From JAJXZP01 sp035505775 (lineage in GTDB: Bacteria; Spirochaetota; Spirochaetia; Treponematales; Rectinemataceae): a stretch of DNA of 17,431 nt. The stretch is from assembly GCA_035505775.1 (NCBI GenBank), contig DATJQN010000183.1, positions 1-17,431 on the forward strand. Reading direction: 5' to 3'. Shown here piece by piece: positions 1 through 6,894 of the stretch (positions within the stretch are counted from its first letter, which is position 1; each line of letters begins with the position of its first letter). The translations under genes and the position numbers were made by a program. Under the pieces are notes generated by a model, which was not told the origin of the DNA, did not search any database, and worked only from the letters and a program-made list of their open reading frames with translations.

Positions 1-86
1 TGGGAGCGATCGCCCACGATGCGGAGCCAGCGGATGAACTCGGAGCTCAGCAGCAGTCTGGATTCGCCGGGAGATTGATTCGACAT
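1..86 (-). CDS. Possible 5' end of an unidentified gene, running off the left edge
   Basis: On the minus strand an ATG at 86-84 opens a frame that stays open to the window edge. It reads MSNQSPGESRLLLSSEFIRW and then LRIVGDRS, 28 complete codons with mostly G or C in third position. It lies 171 bp downstream of the GH127 stop, on the same strand, so it could be the next gene of the arabinoside operon. No clear Shine-Dalgarno is visible before the ATG. The fragment is too short to assign a family. A plus-strand frame from base 1 to a TGA at 76-78 is also open and cannot be fully excluded. The minus reading is preferred for its start codon and for its mix of hydrophobic and aromatic residues. 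Confidence 0.4.
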   Translation of the reverse strand, partial: MSNQSPGESRLLLSSEFIRWLRIVGDRS

Positions 87-192
87 CGAACTAAATGTAC
101 AGTGCGGACTTCCCCGTGTCAAGTGCGTGGGACTTCCACGCTGCAGCCGGATCGCTGTCGGTCAGCTTCCGGGTCGGCACCAGGTGCGCATC

Positions 193-244
193 TCTCTGCG
201 TGCCGCCCGGGCGATCAGTGAAATCGCTACCGCTCACGCAGAGA
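193..244 (-). terminator. Nested inverted repeat downstream of the GH127 gene
   Basis: A perfect 10-bp inverted repeat (TCTCTGCGTG at 193-202, CACGCAGAGA at 235-244) encloses a second one (GCGAT 211-215, ATCGC 223-227, 7-nt loop). It starts about 13 nt past the GH127 stop in the direction of transcription. It could fold in the mRNA as a terminator, processing site or 3'-end protector. No T-tract follows on the minus strand, so it is not a classical intrinsic terminator. The remainder of 87-257 holds nothing else I recognise. Confidence 0.4.
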
Positions 245-257
245 ATCTCCCCGATAT

Positions 258-2240
258 CTACGCCCGGCGCAGCCAGACGCGCATCTCCGCCCCCGGCTGG
301 CGATTTCCCCAGAGATGATAGGGCAGGGCGGAAACCGTGACCGGGCTGCGGGTCGGCGCATCTTCCCGGAGACCGTGATAGGGCGCGGCGGCCGGGCGGG
401 ACCCATCGCCGTCGGCCGCCGCCTCCTCCCTGAATCCGATTGCGCTGATGCGGACCGAGCCGCCCAGAAGCGCGGGATCGAACTCGGCAGATGCCTCCCT
501 GGAAGGATCGAGAACGAGACTGTGCAGATCCGGGCCGTTGTCGATCTGCTCGACGCAGTAGACGAGGGGTCCGCGCTGCAGCGCCACCTTCCCGGCGAGC
601 TCGGCGATACGGGGATCGTCCGAGAGGAAACGGACCGGCATGTCGAGCTCGAGCTCGACCCGGTCGCCATCCCGCCAGAGTCGCTCCAGTGACAGGTAGC
701 CGGAGGCATCCGGAAGCGTGGCTGCGGGCTCGCCGTTCACGCTGCAGCGGAAACTGTCGCACCAGCCGGGAATGCGGAGGGCCAGGCTGAACCTGCTCTC
801 GCCATCAAGGGCGAGATCGAGCCCGATCGCGCCGCTCCAGGGATAGTCGGTATGCTGGGTCAGGCGGAGCGCGCCGGAGGGCAGTTCGAAGCTCGCGGCG
901 CTCTCGAGGTAGTGATCCACGACGACTGTCGCGCCGCGCGTGAGATAGGCGTAGTCGCCGATCGAGGACACGAGCCGGGCGATGTTGGGAGGACAGCAGG
1001 AGCAGCCGAACCACTCGACGCGCTGCAGCTTGACGTGCTTGTGGTCATGCCGGGCGCGAGCCACCGCCGGCTGCAGTTCGAGCGGATTCACGTAGAAGTA
1101 GCGGGTGCCTTCCGCGGAGATGCCGCTCAGGGCGCCGTTGTACAGCGAGCGCTCGAGGGCATCGCCGTAGCGGGCATCCCCGAAGAGAGCCGACATCCGG
1201 TGGGCCCAGAAAATGAAGCCGATGGCGGCGCAGGTTTCGGTGTAGGCCCGGCCCGAGGGCAGGTCATGATCCACTGAGAAGCGCTCGCCTTCCGCCTGCG
1301 ATCCGAGCCCGCCCGTGACGTACATGCGGGCCCCGACGGCGCTGTCCCAGAGCCTGCCCAGTGCCGCCGCCAGCTCCGGGTCCCCGGTCTCCGCGCACTC
1401 GTCGGCCATGGCCGCGTAGAGGTACACCGCCCGCACGGCATGGCCCTCGGCCCCGCGCAGCTCGCGCACGGGGGCCTGCGCGACAAAATAGTCCGGTCGC
1501 CGCCAGGGGGCTTCGGGGATAGTCTGGCCCAGGGCGTCGTCGGAGGCGAAGGCATCGGGATCCCGTCCCCGCTGCTCGACGAAGTACGTGGCCAGGTTCC
1601 GGTAGCGCGGGTTCCGCGTGAGGCGCCAGAGCCGGAACAGGGCGAGCTCGATCTCGGGGTGGCCGCAGGCGCCGTGTATCTTCCCTTCCTCCGGGCCGAA
1701 GGTGTCGTCGATATGCCGGGCAAAGCGCTCGGCGACGCCGAGGAGACTCTTCGAGCCCGTGGCGCGGTTGTGGGCCACCGCCGCCTCGATGAGATGTCCG
1801 GCGCCATACAGCTCGTGCCCCCAGGCGAGGTTGGTCCAGCGTTGCCCCGGCGCGACGACGGTGAAGTAGCTGTTGAGGTAGCCGTCCGGACGCTGGGCCT
1901 TGGCGACGAGCCGTATCACCTCGTCCACCCTGGCCTCGAGGCCCGGGTCGGGCGAGAGTTCGAGACAGCGACTCGCGGCCTCGAGCCACTTGTAGACTTC
2001 GCTGTCCTGGAAGACGGTGCCCGTCGACTCGCCCCCGGCCTCGCCGGCCGCGATGCGGAAGTTGCCGATCGCGCGCGAGGGCTCCGCGCCCGGGATCTCG
2101 TCGTTGAGCGCGCGCCACTGATAGGGCAGGGCGGTGAGCCTGATCATGTCCTGCTTGGCCTTCCAGAATCCGCCGAGCACGCGGCAGCTTTCCTCTCGGG
2201 CCGCGAGGGCCCTGGCTTGAGTCTGCAGTGCCGCAGTCAT
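258..2240 (-). CDS. GH127 beta-L-arabinofuranosidase
   Basis: A 660-residue glycoside hydrolase of family GH127 (formerly DUF1680). The characterised bifidobacterial member HypBA1 removes terminal beta-L-arabinofuranose from beta-1,2-linked arabinobiose units. The catalytic set is visible: the acid/base Glu in A-E-G-E-R (E319), the zinc-ligand motif E-T-C (E335, C337), and G-C-S-C-C-P-P-N with the nucleophile Cys and its neighbour (C415, C416). These align with HypBA1 E322, E338, C340, C417 and C418. The N-terminal part should form the alpha/alpha barrel and the C-terminal third the beta-sandwich domains. No signal peptide is seen, so it should act in the cytoplasm on imported oligosaccharides. 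Its ATG overlaps the stop of the upstream permease by 4 bp (ATGA), showing translational coupling and membership of the importer operon. GH127 relatives can act on other beta-L-arabinosides, so the exact substrate is inferred. Confidence 0.92.
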   Translation of the reverse strand: MTAALQTQARALAAREESCRVLGGFWKAKQDMIRLTALPYQWRALNDEIPGAEPSRAIGNFRIAAGEAGGESTGTVFQDSEVYKWLEAASRCLELSPDPGLEARVDEVIRLVAKAQRPDGYLNSYFTVVAPGQRWTNLAWGHELYGAGHLIEAAVAHNRATGSKSLLGVAERFARHIDDTFGPEEGKIHGACGHPEIELALFRLWRLTRNPRYRNLATYFVEQRGRDPDAFASDDALGQTIPEAPWRRPDYFVAQAPVRELRGAEGHAVRAVYLYAAMADECAETGDPELAAALGRLWDSAVGARMYVTGGLGSQAEGERFSVDHDLPSGRAYTETCAAIGFIFWAHRMSALFGDARYGDALERSLYNGALSGISAEGTRYFYVNPLELQPAVARARHDHKHVKLQRVEWFGCSCCPPNIARLVSSIGDYAYLTRGATVVVDHYLESAASFELPSGALRLTQHTDYPWSGAIGLDLALDGESRFSLALRIPGWCDSFRCSVNGEPAATLPDASGYLSLERLWRDGDRVELELDMPVRFLSDDPRIAELAGKVALQRGPLVYCVEQIDNGPDLHSLVLDPSREASAEFDPALLGGSVRISAIGFREEAAADGDGSRPAAAPYHGLREDAPTRSPVTVSALPYHLWGNRQPGAEMRVWLRRA

Positions 2241-3067
2241 GACTTGAGTCCCGAAAGCACGATGCCCTCGATGAAATACTTCTGCCCGACGAAGTACAGC
2301 ACTATGACGGGAGCGACCGCCATGCAGCAGGCGGCCATGATCGCGCGATAGTCGGTGCCGTAGCCGGCACGGAACATGGCGAGCGCCTGCGAGATCGTGT
2401 TCTGCTCGTTGCGCGAGATGTAGATGAGCGGGCCCATGACGTCGTTCCAGTAGAGAATGAAGGTGAACAGCCCGATGGAGATCAGCACGGGCTTGATCAG
2501 GGGCAGCAGCACGCGGAAGAGAATCCGCAGGTTGCCCGCCCCGTCGATGATCGCGGCCTCGTCGAGGTCGCGGGGAATGGTCATGAGGAACTGGCGCGCG
2601 AGAAAGATGTTGAAGGCCCCGCCGCCGAGGAAGGCCGGCACGATGAGCGGAACATAGCCGCTCGAGAGCCCGAGGAGGGTCCAGCCCTTGAAAATCGGGA
2701 TGATCGTGACGGCGCTCGGCATGAGCATGGATGCGATGACCAGGGCAAACAGGATTCTCTTGCCCGGGAACTCGAGGCGGGCGAAGGCGTAGGCGGCCAG
2801 GGTCGAGGTCAGGAGCACGCCGAACACCGAGGGGAGGGTGATGGTCAGCGTGTTGACGAGATAGCGGCCGAAGGGAAACACGGAGAAGGTATAGGGATAG
2901 TTGTCCAGTCGCAGCGTGCTCGGCAGCATGCGGGGCGGATACTGGTAGATTTCCAGATTGGACATGAGACTCGACCGCAGCATCCAGAGGAAGGGGAAGA
3001 TGCAGGCGAGGCCGAGCAGGGTGAGCAGCAGCGTTACCAGGATGTTGCTGCGGACGTTCGAGCGCAT
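2237..3067 (-). CDS. CUT1 sugar ABC transporter permease (MalG/AraQ type)
   Basis: A 276-residue inner-membrane permease with about six hydrophobic segments, beginning with a membrane span at residues 9-30. The ABC-coupling EAA loop is clear at residues 170-189 (E-A-A-I-I-D-G-A-G through L-L-P) and would dock with a cytoplasmic ATPase. Length and the G-L-K-S-type C-terminus fit the MalG/UgpE/AraQ branch, the second permease of carbohydrate-uptake-type-1 importers. It lies 10 bp after the first permease, with GGAG in the gap as ribosome-binding site, and overlaps the GH127 start by 4 bp. The B. subtilis equivalent AraQ works with AraP, AraN and the shared ATPase MsmX to import arabino-oligosaccharides. 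The linked arabinofuranosidases suggest the same substrate here. Confidence 0.9.
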   Translation of the reverse strand: MRSNVRSNILVTLLLTLLGLACIFPFLWMLRSSLMSNLEIYQYPPRMLPSTLRLDNYPYTFSVFPFGRYLVNTLTITLPSVFGVLLTSTLAAYAFARLEFPGKRILFALVIASMLMPSAVTIIPIFKGWTLLGLSSGYVPLIVPAFLGGGAFNIFLARQFLMTIPRDLDEAAIIDGAGNLRILFRVLLPLIKPVLISIGLFTFILYWNDVMGPLIYISRNEQNTISQALAMFRAGYGTDYRAIMAACCMAVAPVIVLYFVGQKYFIEGIVLSGLKS

Positions 3068-3077
3068 TCCGTACTCC

Positions 3078-3965
3078 TCACTCGCCTTCGAAGAAGGTCC
3101 AGCTTCTGGACGTTCTGAAGATAAGCGCCGTGATCAGCGCCACGAAGACGAAGAAAATGAGCGAATATGCCGCGGCGAGCCCGAAATTGTTGCGCTGGAA
3201 GCTCTCGCGGTATATGAGGTAGACCATGTAGAGGGTCGTGTTGTCGGGAGCACCCTTGGTTATGGAATAGGCCGGCACGAAGACCTGCAGGTTCGTGATG
3301 ATGCTCATGAGGACATTGAAGAAGATGATGGGAGACATCAGGGGGAGGGTGATGTGCCGGAACTTGTGCCAGGCGTTGCCCCCGTCGATCTCCACCGCTT
3401 CGAGGTAGGTCTTGGGGACCCCCTGCAGGCCCGCCAGATAGATCACGATGAAATTGCCGAGGCCCCAGATCGTCATGATGATGAGCGCCGGCGTGGCGGT
3501 CGCGTCTTCGGCCAGCCAACGCACCTTGTCCAGCCCCAGCAGGTTGAGGAAATAGTTGAATACCCCGAAGTTGGACTCGTACATCCAGCCCCAGACCACG
3601 GCCGCCCCGATGCTCGGCACGATGTAGGGGAGGAAGAAGACGGAGCGGAAAAAGCCCCGCGCCCGGATCCTCTGGTTCAGAAGCATCGCGATGGCGAAGG
3701 CGTACACGGTACCCAGGATGACCGAACCGAAGGCGAAGTACAGGGTGGCTTTCACCGAAGCGCCGAAAAACATGTCCTCGGTGAAAATATGCTTGAAATT
3801 GCCGAGCCCCACCCAGACCGGCGGCTGGAGGCCGGTCCAGCGGGTGAGACTCATCCCGATGACCCCGAGAATGGGCAGGAAGGTCATGAAAACGAGCCCC
3901 AGTATCGCCGGGGTGAGAAAGAGATAGGCGACGAGGGTGCTTCTGGCCGTGCTTTTCCTGCTCAT
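3078..3965 (-). CDS. CUT1 sugar ABC transporter permease (MalF/AraP type)
   Basis: A 295-residue membrane permease that pairs with the MalG-type permease encoded next. The first span lies at about residues 10-31 (L-V-A-Y-L-F-L-T-P-A), and the EAA loop is at 189-208 (E-A-V-E-I-D-G-G-N-A through T-L-P). The ATG at 3965 was chosen because AAGGA sits 8 nt upstream of it. An in-frame ATG at 3974 would have the purines touching the start codon, and the open frame upstream of that reads as low-complexity GC-rich sequence. The gene follows the binding-protein gene after an 82-bp gap containing a strong hairpin, which could lower permease expression relative to the binding protein. No ATPase lies nearby, so a shared MsmX/MalK-type ATPase encoded elsewhere is expected. 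Confidence 0.9.
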   Translation of the reverse strand: MSRKSTARSTLVAYLFLTPAILGLVFMTFLPILGVIGMSLTRWTGLQPPVWVGLGNFKHIFTEDMFFGASVKATLYFAFGSVILGTVYAFAIAMLLNQRIRARGFFRSVFFLPYIVPSIGAAVVWGWMYESNFGVFNYFLNLLGLDKVRWLAEDATATPALIIMTIWGLGNFIVIYLAGLQGVPKTYLEAVEIDGGNAWHKFRHITLPLMSPIIFFNVLMSIITNLQVFVPAYSITKGAPDNTTLYMVYLIYRESFQRNNFGLAAAYSLIFFVFVALITALIFRTSRSWTFFEGE

Positions 3966-3996
3966 GCGTTCCATCCTTGATCCGAAGCGGAATCCG

Positions 3997-4046
3997 GTCC
4001 GGTCTGGGCCGCCCGGCCTGGGGCCGGGCGGCGGGAGAACCCGGAC
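3997..4046 (-). terminator. Strong hairpin between the CUT1 binding-protein and permease genes
   Basis: A perfect 11-bp GC stem (GCCGCCCGGCC 4008-4018 with GGCCGGGCGGC 4022-4032, loop TGG) is enclosed by an outer 6-bp arm (GTCCGG 3997-4002 with CCGGAC 4041-4046). In the transcript it begins 1 nt after the binding-protein stop codon. No U-tract follows, so partial attenuation or 3'-end stabilisation of the binding-protein mRNA is more likely than full termination, as with intercistronic hairpins in other binding-protein operons. Confidence 0.7.
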
Positions 4047-4047
4047 T

Positions 4048-5379
4048 CTAGTTCTTGTGCGCGTCGAAGTACTTCTGGAGCTGCGGCATGATCGAGTTGA
4101 TGTAGTCCTTCGCACTCACCTTGCCGTTCCAGACGGACTCGATGCCCGAGCTGAGGATGTCGTCGAGACCCTGATAGCCGTTGAAATAGTACCAGGGGAC
4201 CTGGATGGCGTTGTGCATCGCGTAATCGATGACGGCGGTCTTGTACATCGAGAAGGGTGGCCGCGGCGGATGGTCGGCCCATTCGCGCATGGCGGCTTCG
4301 TTCGCGTACCACTTCGCAGTCGTCGGCATGAGGATGCCGTTGGTGATCTGTGCCCACTGGTTCTTCTCGTCGGCGTACCACTTGATGAAGGACATCGCCG
4401 CGGCGAGGTTCTTGCTCGACTTGAAGACGCCGTAGGGAGCGCCCGTATTGTAGGTGACGGCCTTCTTGAACTTGGGCAGGACGCCGACGCCGTACTCGAG
4501 ACCGTCTTTCAGGGAGTTGTTGAGCGACACGCCCATCTCCCACTGGCCGGAGGTGGCCATGGCGACCTTGTTCGACAGGAGGGTGAGGTCGAGACTGGGC
4601 ATGGCATTCTTGTCGCCGAAGGAGGGGGCCACCTTGTCCTTGATGTAGAGATCGGCCAGGGCCTGCATCGCCTCGATGGACTCGGGTTTGTTGATCAGGA
4701 GTTCCTTGCCGTCGGGGCTCATGAGCCCGCCGCCGTTGGAATAGGTGACGATGGGCCACATCCACCACAGGCGGTTGAAGTCGCAGCCGTAGGTGACGAT
4801 GTTCTTGGCGTCGAAGCCGGCGTCGTTCGGCGTCTTGCCGTTCTTGTCCTTCGTGAGCTTCCTCGCGACATCGACGAACTGCTTCCAGGTCCAGGCAGTG
4901 TCGGCGGAGGCGGGCGGGTAGGGCAGGTGGGCCGCGTCGAAGAGTTTCTTGTTGTAGTAGAGCAGCAGCACCTCGTCACCGGAGCTATAGCCCACGGCCT
5001 TGCCCTTGTAGGTGAACACGAGGGACTTGAGCGGAGCCTCGTCCGGGCGGTACATCGTGCTCACGTCGGCGAGCAGTCCCGCCGCCGCGAACTGGATGGC
5101 CATGGCCTCGGAGAGCTGCGTGCAGTCGGGCAGCTGGTTCCCCGCGGCCAGGGTGTTGACCTTGGTTTCGTAGCCGTCCCGCGGTACGGCCATCATGGTG
5201 ACGTGGATCTTGTCCTGCGAGTTGTTGTAGTTGTCGATGATCGCCTGGACACTCTGCGCTTCCGACTGGGTCGTGTTGTACCAGCACATGTAGGTGATTT
5301 CGGTTTTCTGGGCGAACGCGACGGTCGCGAATGTGGCAAGGACCAGGGCGAGCGCGAGCAGCTTCTTCGGATGTCTCAT
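4048..5379 (-). CDS. CUT1 sugar ABC transporter substrate-binding protein
   Basis: A 443-residue extracytoplasmic solute-binding protein of the MalE/UgpB family (SBP_bac_1). Residues 1-23 form a Sec signal peptide: M-R-H-P-K-K, a hydrophobic stretch, then cleavage after A-F-A before Q-K-T-E. There is no lipobox Cys, so the mature protein should be periplasmic, or secreted in a cell without an outer membrane. The mature start K-T-E-I-T-Y-M-C-W-Y and later W-W-M-W-P-I-V-T fit this fold, whose ligand sites are rich in aromatic residues. The ATG at 5379 is preferred because GAGGAGAG lies about 8 nt upstream and the signal peptide begins there; the open frame extends further upstream with no such support. 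The two permeases and GH127 follow. By analogy with AraN the likely ligand is an arabino-oligosaccharide; this is inferred from neighbours. Confidence 0.92.
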   Translation of the reverse strand: MRHPKKLLALALVLATFATVAFAQKTEITYMCWYNTTQSEAQSVQAIIDNYNNSQDKIHVTMMAVPRDGYETKVNTLAAGNQLPDCTQLSEAMAIQFAAAGLLADVSTMYRPDEAPLKSLVFTYKGKAVGYSSGDEVLLLYYNKKLFDAAHLPYPPASADTAWTWKQFVDVARKLTKDKNGKTPNDAGFDAKNIVTYGCDFNRLWWMWPIVTYSNGGGLMSPDGKELLINKPESIEAMQALADLYIKDKVAPSFGDKNAMPSLDLTLLSNKVAMATSGQWEMGVSLNNSLKDGLEYGVGVLPKFKKAVTYNTGAPYGVFKSSKNLAAAMSFIKWYADEKNQWAQITNGILMPTTAKWYANEAAMREWADHPPRPPFSMYKTAVIDYAMHNAIQVPWYYFNGYQGLDDILSSGIESVWNGKVSAKDYINSIMPQLQKYFDAHKN

Positions 5380-5566
5380 CCGGATCTCTCCTCGTTCGTG
5401 GATGCACTGGGGCATCCTGACGCCGCATGCGTATCGTCTACGCCAACGGCATCGTTCTGGGATATGTACGCTCGAATCGCTTTTCGCTATATTCGATCGC
5501 ACCCGACGGCTTGCGGTATCGGGGGTTTGCTTTCCCGGCGGTCTCCGATATCGCGGCTGTTGGTCT
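5380..5566 (-). promoter_or_regulatory. Spacer upstream of the CUT1 operon with an inverted repeat
   Basis: This 187-bp gap separates the regulator stop from the binding-protein start. It contains the 6-bp inverted repeat TCGAAT (5472-5477) and ATTCGA (5491-5496), whose interior (CGCTTTTCGC) is partly symmetric. A second weaker pair is TATCGG (5517-5522) with CCGATA (5545-5550). No convincing -35/-10 pair could be fixed, and no full TGGTAT-ATACCA box like those near the regulator is present. Whether the importer operon has its own promoter here or is read through from the regulator is open. Confidence 0.3.
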
Positions 5567-6706
5567 CTACCTCCTTTTGGCTGTGCTCATCACCTCCCTG
5601 CACGAGTCCCTCGTGATCAGATCGATGGGGAATTCCACGCGAACCGGTGGAAGCCCGGGGTTCTCTATCCGCTCGAGGACGCGGCGCACCGCGGAGCGCG
5701 CCATGTCCCGTGAGTAGATCTTCATGGTCGTCAGGGGCGGGGCCGAATGCCGCGCCAGCTCGGTGTCGTCGAAGCCGATGATGCTGAGGTCCTCGGGCAC
5801 GCGGAGGCCCCGCTTTGCGAGGGCGGAGAGCGCGCCGACCGCGAGCAGGTCGTTGGCGCAGAACACGGCGGTCGTGTCGGGACAGCGCTCGATGAGGCGG
5901 TCCATGGCGACGAAGCCCGCCTCCGCCGACCAGCCCTCACCCTCGTCGACGCGGGCCTCGTCGATCCGCAACCCCGAAGCCTCGAGCTCCTCCCTCCAGG
6001 CCGCATACCGGATGCGGGCGGACTCGAGGCGCAGCGGACCGTTGACGATGCCGATGCGCTCGTGCCCCTGGTCCCGCAGGCAGCGGACAGCCTTCCTCAC
6101 CCCGGCGGCGAGGTCCATGGTCACGATGTCGAGGCGCTCGTCGTAGGCGGTGGGCGCGAGGAGCACGGCCGGGACGCCCGAGTCCTTCAGCATGGTCAGG
6201 AAATCCGGGCGGCTCGCCTCCTCGACCACGAGACCGTCGACCTTGTCGATGAAGCCCGGGAATGCGGCAAGCTCGTCGGAGCTGTTGTCGTCGAGATACG
6301 TGAAGAGCATGTGCCTCCCGGAGCGGACGGTCTCCTCCTCGAATCCCGAGAAGACGTCGAAGTAGAAGGCCTCCGAGGAGATGGGCTTGCGCGAGCTGCG
6401 TTCCTTGCAGACGACATAACCGAGGGTGCCCCGGGGCGCCCTCGGGCTTGTGCTCGCACCGGGCTTCCGTTTGACGAAGGTGCCCTGTCCGATCTTGCGG
6501 TCGAAGAGGTCGCGGTCGGTCAGCGACTGCATGGCGTTTCGGACAGTCGTCCTGCTGACGTCGAGCTGGAGGGAAAGCTCGCGCTCGGAGGGGATCTTGG
6601 ACCCGATCGCCCATTCGCCGAGCTCGATCTTGTCGAGAATGAAGGTCTCGACCTGGGCCTGCATCGAATCCGCGACGTTGCGCTGTATGATCTCGTGCGG
6701 GTCCAT
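5567..6706 (-). CDS. araR: AraR-like GntR/LacI hybrid transcriptional regulator
   Basis: A 379-residue repressor-type protein with the architecture of B. subtilis AraR. An N-terminal GntR winged helix-turn-helix (about residues 15-80, with I-P-S-E-R-E-L, V-S-R-T-T-V-R-N-A and G-Q-G-T-F-V) is joined to a LacI/periplasmic-binding-like effector domain (about 95-370, with G-H-E-R-I-G, C-A-N-D-L-L-A-V-G-A and I-I-G-F-D-D-T). The effector is probably L-arabinose or a related pentose. The ATG at 6706 was chosen. AAAGGAG lies 12 nt upstream, a rather long spacing. An in-frame ATG at 6739 falls inside the operator, at the expected transcription start. The gene diverges from the GH51 gene and is followed by the importer operon. 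A palindrome just downstream of its predicted promoter suggests autoregulation. The identity as AraR is inferred from domain layout and neighbours. Confidence 0.85.
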   Translation of the reverse strand: MDPHEIIQRNVADSMQAQVETFILDKIELGEWAIGSKIPSERELSLQLDVSRTTVRNAMQSLTDRDLFDRKIGQGTFVKRKPGASTSPRAPRGTLGYVVCKERSSRKPISSEAFYFDVFSGFEEETVRSGRHMLFTYLDDNSSDELAAFPGFIDKVDGLVVEEASRPDFLTMLKDSGVPAVLLAPTAYDERLDIVTMDLAAGVRKAVRCLRDQGHERIGIVNGPLRLESARIRYAAWREELEASGLRIDEARVDEGEGWSAEAGFVAMDRLIERCPDTTAVFCANDLLAVGALSALAKRGLRVPEDLSIIGFDDTELARHSAPPLTTMKIYSRDMARSAVRRVLERIENPGLPPVRVEFPIDLITRDSCREVMSTAKRR

Positions 6707-6724
6707 AGTCGGTATTGTCTCCTT

Positions 6725-6738
6725 TGGTATTGATACCA
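6725..6738. promoter_or_regulatory. Operator O1, TGGTAT-TG-ATACCA
   Basis: A perfect 6-2-6 inverted repeat lies in the leader of the regulator gene, immediately downstream of its predicted start site and just before its AAAGGAG. It matches the second box at 6856 in both half-sites (TGGTAT/ATACCA), differing only in spacer length. Symmetric sites with GT..AC ends are typical for GntR-family winged helices. A further half-site-like GGTATTG lies at 6711-6717. Confidence 0.7.
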
Positions 6739-6746
6739 TTAGAGAC

Positions 6747-6775
6747 CATATATGCCCATCCCGAGGATCTGTCAA
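6747..6775 (-). promoter_or_regulatory. Promoter of the AraR-like regulator gene
   Basis: On the minus strand a consensus -35 box TTGACA (6775-6770) is followed by a 17-nt spacer and the -10 box TATATG (6752-6747). Transcription should begin near 6740, directly upstream of operator O1, so bound repressor would block initiation or early elongation. Confidence 0.65.
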
Positions 6776-6838
6776 GAAGAAATCGACGCGAAATAGGCGA
6801 AAACCGTCGTACGTCCCCGGCTGGACTCTGCAGTGCAC

Positions 6839-6867
6839 TAGACATTGGTAGTAAATGGTATTATACC
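6839..6867 (+). promoter_or_regulatory. Probable promoter of the GH51 gene
   Basis: TAGACA (6839-6844) is followed 17 nt later by TATACC (6862-6867), giving five and four matches to the sigma-70 boxes. The -10 box lies inside operator O2, which would place GH51 under direct repression. An alternative -10, TATTAT at 6859-6864, lacks a well-spaced -35 box. Confidence 0.4.
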
Positions 6868-6868
6868 A
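6856..6868. promoter_or_regulatory. Operator O2, TGGTAT-T-ATACCA
   Basis: A perfect 6-1-6 inverted repeat upstream of the GH51 gene, with the same half-sites as O1 and its centre about 130 bp from it. A further partial half-site TTGGTA lies at 6845-6850. The arrangement of one box in front of each divergent gene supports control of both by the adjacent GntR/LacI hybrid protein, possibly with a DNA loop. Confidence 0.7.
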
Positions 6869-6894
6869 ACAGCAGTTCAGCCCAGGAGGTTCGC

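Noticed and set aside
91..762. Minus- and plus-strand open frames in the 91-762 region as separate genes
   Set aside because: They overlap the GH127 C-terminus in other frames, are Arg-rich and have no ribosome-binding site or motif.
3937..5616. Long plus-strand open frame (559 codons) opposite the CUT1 binding-protein and permease genes
   Set aside because: It is antisense to clear family members. Its predicted protein is dominated by Val, Gly, Asp, Arg and His in a pattern typical of complements of GC-rich genes, with no domain recognised.
6706..6739. Upstream ATG at 6739 as the regulator start
   Set aside because: It lies within the operator palindrome and at the predicted transcription start, with no ribosome-binding site before it. 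The AAAGGAG lies downstream of it and serves the ATG at 6706.
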